Below, piece by piece: positions 1 through 5,408 of a DNA stretch of 10,740 bases. Both the position numbers and the translations under genes were made by a program. Each line of letters starts with the position of its first letter. The stretch's first letter is position 1. Below the pieces are notes generated by a model that had not been told where the DNA came from, made no database searches, and worked only from the letters and a program-made list of their open reading frames with translations. Source of the stretch: Ochromonadaceae sp. CCMP2298 (taxonomy: Eukaryota > Sar > Synurophyceae > Ochromonadales > Ochromonadaceae); contig MU634694.1 in NCBI GenBank assembly GCA_026770595.1, forward strand, positions 1 to 10,740, written 5' to 3'.

Positions 1-1465
1 CCTCTTTCTCTACCTCGTCCAGATCCAGCACATCCTCTGCATCCTCTGCATCCTCTGCATCAACTATCGTGGGCCCCTCCCCCCCCTCCCCCACCTGCGT
101 ATCCACAGGCGTCTCTGTCTCCACCGTAGCCCCTACCCCCGCACCCCCCAGACCCGCAGGCCCCCCTGGCCCCATCTGAGCCATGGCGGTCTCCAAGGGG
201 CTCTTGAAGGGCCTCGCCAAGGTGCCCACTGGCTTGAGTCTGAACAGGTGCAGCAGCACGATGGGCGCCTTGAGCTTGTTAGTGACCCCCCACATGGGCA
301 CCTGAGAGGTGTCGGAATTAGATAAAGCATAAAAGGGACATCAGCAAAAAGACCGGTCGTATATGTAAACAAGGTTAAAAGTCCAGATTTGGCGCCAGGG
401 GGGGGATAAAATGACGTATTTTATCTACTTCCACAACACCTTCACTCACCAGCAGCAGGGGCGCGGTGTTCTTGTTGACGAAGTGCACGAAGGTTACGCC
501 CAGCAGCTCGAAGAGCACAGAGCTGGCCAGCTTGCGGATCTCCGCCAGGTCGTGCTGCTTCACCGTCATCAGCTGCTCCTTGCCTAGCAGAGGGGAACAG
601 GGGAATGTGGGAATAGGGGATTAGGGTGATGCGAGAATAGGGGAATACGAGCATATTGGAGTATGGAATATGAGAATAATGGGATGAGGCTATGGGAATA
701 CAAGCTACATCGAACACTGCACACACACACACACACAAACACACACACAAGCACACACACACATGCACATACACATACACACATGCACTCACCCTCCTTC
801 TTGCCGCTGAGAGCGCCCAGTATGGCTGCAGGGTCCCCGCTCATCACTGCCGTCAGCCCAGCCCCCATCAGCCCACCCCCCACGCTAGTCTTCTGCAGCA
901 CGTGTCTGTCATCGCGTATGGTGACCTGCCTCCTGAGGAACCAGAAGAGCGCCTGGGAGAGCAGCAGGTAGGCGGCGAAGGCCAGTCTGGCCAGCATGAG
1001 GGTCTGCGGGTCCGAGTAGTCCACCTTGAAGATCATGCGGGACAATACCATGGACGAGATGGATATCACCATCTGCTGCGTGCCTGTGAACTTGGTCTGC
1101 TCCTTGATCAACGCATCCTCGTCCTCCTTCTCCCCCCCCTCCTCCTCCTCCTCCTCCTCCCCCCCCTCTGCCTCTCCCTTGCTCTTCTTCAGGGGAACCT
1201 GGGCCACCTCTATCTTGGTCATCTTGTTGTGTGCCACGTTGCGCTTTTCTACCTCCCCATCCTTCTCTCCCTTGCCCCCCTTGTCTCCCTTGCCCTTGCT
1301 GGCCTTGCTGGTCTTTGCAATACCTGCCCCTGCCCCTGCCCCTTTCTTGCCGCCCTTGGCCTTCTTGTGCACCGCCAGCGCCGAGCTGAGCAGCCCCATA
1401 GAGGAGGCCGAGGCGCCCAGCAGCAGGCACAAGAGTGCACTCAGCAGGAGTTGCGAAAACTGCAT
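1..1465 (-). CDS. SND3/PHO88-family ER membrane protein, 3' end cut off
   Basis: Three exons fit: 1465-793, 583-450 and 301 to the left edge, giving 369 residues before the sequence stops. Residues 126-310 resemble the fungal PHO88/SND3 family, an ER membrane protein first linked to phosphate uptake and later to SRP-independent targeting of proteins to the ER. Family-like stretches are LSRMIFKVDYSDPQTLMLAR, TVKQHDLAEI, NKNTAPLLL and LARPFKSP. Hydrophobic segments lie near 131-147, 156-177 and 243-262. Unlike the roughly 190-residue fungal protein as I recall it, this one starts with a signal-peptide-like segment (1-20, ending GASA), then a Lys/Gly-rich stretch (34-75), an acidic Glu run (98-118), the core, and an acidic tail with three AED repeats. 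ATG 1465 is chosen because the signal-like segment follows at once. Splice phases join cleanly (GKKEG|KEQLM; LLL|VPM). Family call is firm; function in this organism is inferred. Confidence 0.85.
31..60. repeat. 9-bp coding tandem repeat
   Basis: About three copies of a 9-bp unit (GATGCAGAG on the minus strand) encode the AED-AED-AED run in the acidic tail of the SND3-like protein. Because the unit is a multiple of three, copy-number changes would keep the frame. Confidence 0.75.
718..788. repeat. CA/TG microsatellite in intron
   Basis: An interrupted (CA)n run on the plus strand fills the donor side of the first intron (792-584) of the minus-strand SND3-like gene, starting four bases inside the donor (GTGAGTGCATGTG). 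The remainder of that intron, 600-715, consists of short GGGAATA/ATTCCC-like units. Confidence 0.85.
1133..1167. repeat. CCT/GGA tract coding poly-Glu
   Basis: A pyrimidine-rich CCT run on the plus strand reads as GGAGG/GAG on the coding strand and encodes the Glu-rich stretch (around residues 98-112) of the SND3-like protein. It is low-complexity sequence and a likely site of length variation. Confidence 0.7.
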
Positions 1466-1902
1466 CTTTGCTGCGAGCTAAAGCTGCCGTCTGGCTTGCC
1501 TGCAGAGCCGCTGTCGCCGTGTGAACGTCCCCTTGCCCAGGCCTGTCGACTATTAGACTCCCTAGCAAACCGAAGCTTTCTCTTGTGCTTGCAATCACGC
1601 CGGACACTGACAGATTGACCTTGCAGACCTTGCAGACTTGACGGATGGAGGTGTGCTCTTTCCTGGGGGCAGCTTAGGGAAAACATTTCGGGTAAATTTC
1701 GATAAAATTCGTCCGATTTCGGGGGAAAGTGAAAATTTTCGCTCGAATTATCTTCAACCTCCTCCCCTCTTTTCTCTCGGTCGATCTCTCCAAGAATTAG
1801 ACGCGGCGTGGCCGTGCTCACCATCCTGTGCGTTCATTATCCACCCTGAGTGCTCATTCTGTGCAGTGTTCTCTCCCTCCCTCTCTCTCTCTCTCGGCAG
1901 TC
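1466..1902. promoter_or_regulatory. divergent upstream region of SND3-like and BLMH genes
   Basis: This 437-bp stretch separates two head-to-head start codons and must hold both promoters. I see no clear TATA box. The middle (1683-1760) differs from the flanking GC-rich DNA: it is AT-rich and repeats ATTTCG/TTTCGG-type words (for example AAATTTCG, GATTTCGGGG, AATTTTCGC). A direct repeat of TTGCAGAC lies near 1620-1637. Just before the BLMH start, a CT run (1871-1895) ending GGCAG looks like a polypyrimidine tract and 3' splice site, so a 5'-UTR intron is plausible, with GTAAAT at 1692 as a candidate donor. Promoter assignment rests on gene arrangement only. Confidence 0.5.
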
Positions 1903-4540
1903 ATGACCGGCGTCACCTCAGAGCAGATATCCTCCTACCGCGCAGCCTTCTCGGCTGACCCTTCTGCGCGCATCGCCCAGAATGCCGTCTGCAACAACGC
2001 CATCGATGATTTGGTCCTGAACCGCGAGGTTGTGCGGTCCATGGAGACGGGCAAGTCTGCCTTCAGCACGCAGCTGGACTCCTGGCCAGTCACGAATCAG
2101 AAAAGCTCCGGCAGGTACGAGCAGACGTGCATATTAGTGCATAATTAGTACACTCTCTCATCTCTCATCTACACATAGGTGCTGGCTGTTCGCCGCTCTC
2201 AACCTGTTCCGACCCGCCACCATGAAGCTGCTGAACCTGAAGGACTTCGAGTTCTCGCAGACGCACATACACTTCTGGGACAAGATGGAGAGAGCCAACT
2301 GCCTGCTGCAGGCCGCCATCGACACCGCCGACAGGGACTGGGACGATCGCACTCTCTGTTACTTGCTGTCCGATCCCATAGGAGACGGGGGGCAGTGGAA
2401 CATGGCCATGAACCTAGGTGCGCAATACCCCAAAACCCATATTTGTATGCTGCATGTGTGTATTCAAACCCCTATCTATACTGCACCCCCTCCTTCTCCC
2501 TTCTTCTAACCTTCACCCCCTCCTTCTCCCTCGTGCTATAATGTGTACTAACCCCCCTACCTGAACAACTACCACCCAGTGCGCAAACACGGCCTGGTGC
2601 CCAAGGCCGCCTTCCCAGAGACGCACTCCAGCGGGGCCACTATGCCCATGAACAACACGCTCAAGGTGATTAAACCCCCTCTCTCTATACTATAATATCT
2701 ATTAAACCCATCCTATGCCCGTGAACAACACGCTGAAGGTGTGTGTATGTGCATTAAACCCATATATTATATGTGACGTACACCTATTAAACCTCCTCTC
2801 TCCATGTGACATACACCTATTACCCACCCTATACACCTATTAAACCCTCCCTATACACCCATTAAACCCACTTCCACACAGGACGTGCTGAGGAGCGGTG
2901 CCTGCGAGCTGCGGTCCATCCTGCAGGGGGGGCAGGGGGGGGAGGGGGGGGGCAGCGAGGAGTCACGCATGTGCGCCGCCCTCTCCCACAAGCAGGCCCT
3001 GTGCCAGTCAGTGTGGCGCATCCTGTGCATACACCTGGGAACGCCCCCAGAGACATTCGAGTACTGCTACACAGGTGCTTATCTATCTATCCCTCTTATC
3101 CTGTCTGTCGTATTTATGTATTCAACCCTCTTATCATGTGTACTTATGTATTAAACCCCCTCCTTCTGCACTATAATGTGCATTAAACCCACAGACAAGG
3201 ACGGGAAGTACGTGCGACTGGCAGACCTGACCCCGCAGGTACGACGAAAATGTCGATGCTTATGTGATGGTTCTGCACTAATTACCGCTAATCATTCACT
3301 GATACTCTCTATCTCATCATACTCTCTAACCCTCTATCTCACACTCTCACACTCTCACACTCTCATACACTTATAATCTCAAACACTTATAATCTCACCC
3401 TCTATCTCGCTATACTCTCAGCTGTTCGCCTCACGCTACGTGCAGACGCAGTGGGAGCAGTACGTGTGCCTGGTGCACGACCCCCGCAACCCCTACATGT
3501 GCACCTACACAGTGGACTTCCTGCAGGTATACCTGTGTACCTATGCACCTATTAAACCCCCTTAATCTATATCACATACATATATTAAAACCCCTATATC
3601 TATGTGACAAACACCTATTAAACCCACTTATATGCACTGTGGACATTCTGCAGAACGTGGCCGGGGGTCCGCCTGTGGTGTACCTGAACGTGCCCATCGA
3701 CGAGCTCAAGAGGCTGACCATGGAGCAAATCGTGACGCACAAGACGCCCGTGTGGATGGGCTGCGACGTGGGCAAGCAGCTGAACAGGAAACTGGGAATA
3801 TGGGACCTGCAGGTGCACCAGCGGGAGCTGCTGTACAACGTAACGTACGGTATGTGCAAGGCGGACAGACTCAGGTACAGACATGAATAGAGTATGTAGG
3901 GTGTTGGTACAGACAGACCGTGATGATGCACTTGCACCTATTTAACCCCCTCTCTCTACGTGTCACACACCTATTAAACCCCCTCTCTATATATGACACT
4001 TGCCTATTAAACCCTCCCTCTCTATATGGCGCACACCTATACACCCCACAGGTACAGGCAGACCATGATGACCCACGCCATGCTGTTCACGGGAGTGGAC
4101 GTGTCCGAGGAGGGGAGGCCCACCAGGTGGCGCGTGGAGAACAGCTGGGGCGACAGCGGGGGCGTGAAGGGCTACTACACCATGAACGACTGCTGGTTCG
4201 ACGAACACATGTTCGAGATAGCTGCGCCCAGGAGCAGGTGAGGGGTAGGGTATGTAGGGGGTATAGGTTATATAGGGTATAGAGTATGTAGGGTATATGT
4301 AGGGTATATAGGGTATATATGGTATATATGGGGTATAGAGGGTATATAGAGTATAGGGGGGGGTACACATGTTCGAAATAGCTAACCCTTTACCTCCCCC
4401 CTGCCTCCACCTCCTCCCCCCCCAGTCTGACCCCTGAGATGCTGGCAGCCTACGACTCCTGCACCCCCATCGTGCTGCCCGCCTGGGACCCCATGGGCAG
4501 CCTAGCCAGAGGGGAGGCACTACTTACCGAGCAGTGCTAA
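1903..4540 (+). CDS. BLMH: bleomycin hydrolase (C1B cysteine aminopeptidase)
   Basis: Nine exons: 1903-2114, 2179-2417, 2580-2665, 2882-3074, 3195-3238, 3422-3526, 3654-3874, 4052-4237, 4426-4540. They join in frame to 466 residues, close to the family length of about 455. Bleomycin hydrolase is a papain-fold, hexameric cytosolic aminopeptidase that also hydrolyses homocysteine thiolactone and bleomycin. Visible hallmarks are NQKSSGRCW with oxyanion Gln66 and nucleophile Cys72, MTHAM with His375, VENSWGDSGG with Asn397, plus FWDK, DGGQW, GNPPETF-like GTPPETF, WMGCDVGK and the near-terminal LPAWDPMG. The C-terminus runs about ten residues past that motif (ending TEQC); in known members the terminal arm sits in the active site and is trimmed, so this tail may change processing. 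The ATG at 1903 matches family N-termini. Exon 4 has a Gly-rich insert from long G runs. Intron 1 splits the Arg codon directly before the catalytic Cys. Confidence 0.96.
2418..2579 (+). other. BLMH intron 2 with direct repeat at both ends
   Basis: A 162-nt GT-AG intron. The octamer GTGCGCAA occurs at its first bases (2418-2425) and again across the downstream splice site (2579-2586), so the exon 3 start is copied at the intron start. It has a perfect TACTAAC branch-point-like site at 2546-2552 followed by a pyrimidine-rich stretch. Two CCCCCTCCTTCTCCC segments form a small internal repeat. Confidence 0.8.
2666..2881 (+). other. BLMH intron 3 with exon-tail copy and minisatellite
   Basis: A 216-nt GT-AG intron. 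Positions 2714-2738 copy the last 25 bases of exon 3 (2641-2665) with two mismatches, followed by GTG just as at the real donor, giving a second potential donor. The rest consists of ATTAAACCC-bearing units starting at 2669, 2701, 2753, 2786, 2819, 2839 and 2861, mostly 32-33 bp apart. Confidence 0.85.
2926..2952 (+). other. G-run cluster in coding exon (possible G-quadruplex)
   Basis: Three runs of 7, 8 and 9 guanines lie within 27 bases of BLMH exon 4 and encode GlnGlyGlyGlnGlyGlyGluGlyGlyGly. This falls in a part of the protein that is variable in the family. The runs are on the mRNA-sense strand, so RNA and DNA quadruplexes are both possible. It is also a likely spot for sequencing indels, although the frame is intact here. 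Confidence 0.6.
3302..3420 (+). repeat. CTCTCA-type repeats in BLMH intron 5
   Basis: The 183-nt intron 5 (3239-3421) is filled after its first 60 bases by short units such as CACACTCT, ACTCTCTAT and two copies of AAACACTTATAATCTC-like sequence. It lacks the CCTATTAAACCC unit of its neighbours and shows no exon copy that I can see. Confidence 0.7.
3527..3653 (+). other. BLMH intron 6 with exon-tail copy at its 3' end
   Basis: A 127-nt GT-AG intron. Its last 19 bases (3635-3653) match the last 19 bases of exon 6 (3508-3526) at 16 positions, both ending CTGCAG, so the acceptor CAG appears to descend from a copy of the exon end. Between them lie three 33-bp minisatellite units. Confidence 0.7.
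3875..4051 (+). other. BLMH intron 7 with copies of the next exon's start
   Basis: A 177-nt GT-AG intron. CAGGTACAG spans both splice junctions (3872-3880 and 4049-4057). A longer copy of the exon 8 start lies at 3906-3931, matching 4051-4076 at 22 of 26 positions. Four 33-bp minisatellite units fill the rest. The real junction restores RLR-YRQTMMTHAM, which fits the family, so the acceptor at 4051 is secure. Confidence 0.85.
4238..4425 (+). other. BLMH intron 8 with exon-tail copy and GGGTATA repeats
   Basis: A 188-nt GT-AG intron. Its 5' two thirds (4244-4358) repeat GTAGGGTATA/GGGTATATAT words, the opposite strand bias to introns 3-7; read in reverse complement they give CCTATATAACC and CTATACCC words reminiscent of the minisatellite in the other introns. 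Positions 4365-4383 copy exon 8 (4205-4223) with one mismatch in 19. A pyrimidine tract and CCCAG acceptor follow. Confidence 0.8.
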
Positions 4541-4649
4541 GTGTGAACATTCTACTGTGACAGTCACATCCACTGTCAATGTCGCTGTCATATTCATAGC
4601 GTACGAGGGAGAGGGGCAGATGCAAACACAGCAGAAGAGAAGACATTGG

Positions 4650-4712
4650 AGAGCAGAAGCAGAGAGCAGAGGCTGAAGCAGAGAGCAGAAGCAGAGAGCA
4701 GAAGCAGATGCA
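4650..4712 (+). repeat. GAAGCAGAGAGCA-type tandem repeat
   Basis: About four to five imperfect copies of a 12-18 bp purine-rich unit (AGCAGAAGCAGAGAGCAGA family) start about 110 bp after the BLMH stop codon. Likely 3'-UTR or spacer low-complexity sequence. Confidence 0.75.
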
Positions 4713-4785
4713 AAGGCTGACGTGCACACAACAGATGCGGAGACATATTATAATTTCTCTCATCTCTCATTACTGATTCGCTTAA

Positions 4786-5151
4786 CATAAACAATGCGGC
4801 CCTTTCAATTCAGCAATTCCAGGGAATTATGTGTACAGCTCACTGACAGGACATGTACAGGTGCCTCATCCACAATATCTGATCAATATGTTCCAGGTGG
4901 GAGGAAATCCAATCTGTGGGAAGAAATGGTCAGATGGTGGAGCTGGTCCCTACACACCCACACCTACACCTACACCCACACCCACACCTACACCTACACC
5001 CACACCTACGCCCACACCTACACCCACACCCACACCTACACCCACACACCCTACTACCCTCAAAAATATACCCTCGAAAGCATGCCTTCGAGACGCCTCA
5101 ACGCGAGCATTCCCATGCACAGATAACCTGATAACCTTTAGAACCCAGTAA
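4786..5151 (+). pseudogene. open stretch with Pro-Thr linker, possible exon relic
   Basis: This frame is open from just after a stop at 4783 to a stop at 5149. Its first 50 or so codons give an ordinary-looking protein sequence (including HVQVPHPQYLINMFQVGGNP and CGKKWSDGG) with less GC-rich codon use than BLMH, then run into a TPTP repeat from the hexamer tract. Thr/Pro linkers are common in secreted enzymes and binding-module proteins. There is no convincing start codon in this frame, and AG sites at 4856 and 4893 could be acceptors. It may be a single exon, a decayed gene fragment or chance. I do not recognise the sequence. Confidence 0.2.
4951..5050 (+). repeat. CCTACA/CCCACA hexamer microsatellite
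   Basis: About 100 bp of alternating CACACC and TACACC hexamers. Because the unit is six bases, all three plus-strand frames are open through it (TPTP, HTHT, LHPH), so openness here is not evidence of coding. Confidence 0.9.
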
Positions 5152-5204
5152 GCAACAATCCGCCTTTTTCGCGCACAAGAGAAGGGGATGGCGTAACGTA
5201 CACC

Positions 5205-5357
5205 ATGTTATCCGATAAGTCCGTCTTGCTTGTTACCGGTTTCCTGGCAAACACATCCCAGCTGGAAATCCGCGACGGTTTGTTCCACCCAAAAGAGGGT
5301 TGTACTCTACTCTACGGCCCATATTTCCTACCTGCCTCGGGCACGGTTCTTGATTGA
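5205..5357 (+). CDS. possible upstream ORF, 50 aa
   Basis: An ATG in a good context (ACACCATGT) opens 50 codons ending at a TGA 51 bp before the main start of the next gene. The peptide (MLSDKSVLLVTGFLANTSQ...) matches nothing I recognise. If the transcript of the 895-aa gene starts upstream of 5205, this would be a 5'-UTR uORF able to reduce main-ORF translation. It could equally be chance. No independent evidence of expression is visible. Confidence 0.2.
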   Translation: MLSDKSVLLVTGFLANTSQLEIRDGLFHPKEGCTLLYGPYFLPASGTVLD

Positions 5358-5406
5358 GGAGATTGAGGAGACGGAGGAGACTGAGGAGATTGAGGAGATT
5401 GAGGAG
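5351..5406 (+). repeat. 9-bp GAGGAGATT tandem repeat before start codon
   Basis: About six imperfect copies of a 9-bp purine-rich unit (TTGAGGAGA, with ACGGAGGAG variant) end two bases before the ATG at 5409. It lies in the presumed 5' UTR; a TGA within it (5400-5402) closes the main frame upstream, fixing ATG 5409 as the first in-frame ATG. Confidence 0.85.
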
Positions 5407-5408
5407 TG

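Larger units (their letters stand above)
2666..4051 (+). repeat. 33-bp intronic minisatellite family (CCTATTAAACCC)
   Basis: Introns 3, 4, 6 and 7 of the BLMH gene share a degenerate unit: CACCTATTAAACCC, then a CT-rich stretch with CTCTCTATAT, then TGACA. In intron 7 the ATT of the core falls at 3940, 3973, 4006 and (decayed) 4039, exactly 33 bp apart; in intron 6 at 3551, 3584 and 3617, again 33 bp apart; intron 3 has 2753, 2786 and 2819. Intron 4 has looser copies and intron 2 one related word (near 2458). The unit stays out of the exons. TATTAAAC resembles the TACTAAC branch consensus, so copies may supply branch sites; that is inference. Confidence 0.85.
4541..5408. other. spacer between BLMH and the next gene
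   Basis: This 868-bp stretch holds the BLMH 3' region, a purine-rich repeat, a short open stretch running into a Pro-Thr-type hexamer repeat, a 50-codon ORF and a 9-bp tandem repeat directly before the next start codon. No full gene is supported. The 5' UTR and promoter of the downstream gene must lie in its right half. Confidence 0.6.

Noticed and set aside
1464-1465. SND3-like leader considered as a plastid bipartite signal
   Set aside because: The cleavage region reads ASASS without Phe at +1, and the protein core belongs to an ER family, so ER entry is more likely.
909-1607. Minus-strand 232-codon frame overlapping the SND3-like exon
   Set aside because: Same strand but another frame, dominated by Gly/Arg low complexity; the signal-peptide frame has family similarity and consistent splicing.
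692-1618. Long plus-strand open frame (308 codons) opposite the SND3-like gene
   Set aside because: It is antisense to a recognised protein, starts in the CA repeat, and encodes poly-Leu from the CCT tract; it is a shadow frame.
1441-1824. Minus-strand 127-codon frame upstream of the SND3-like gene
   Set aside because: It covers the divergent promoter, has no recognisable features and overlaps the true start in another frame.
2666-4051. Regular 33-bp repeats considered as a CRISPR array
   Set aside because: The repeats are degenerate and adjacent, without unique spacers, and lie in introns of a eukaryotic gene.
4244-4358. GGGTATA array considered as interstitial telomere repeat
   Set aside because: The unit is irregular, does not match TTAGGG-type repeats and lies inside a well-supported intron.
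4794-5131. Two further open frames through the CCTACA hexamer repeat
   Set aside because: A six-base repeat keeps all frames open; His-Thr and Leu-His runs are artefacts.
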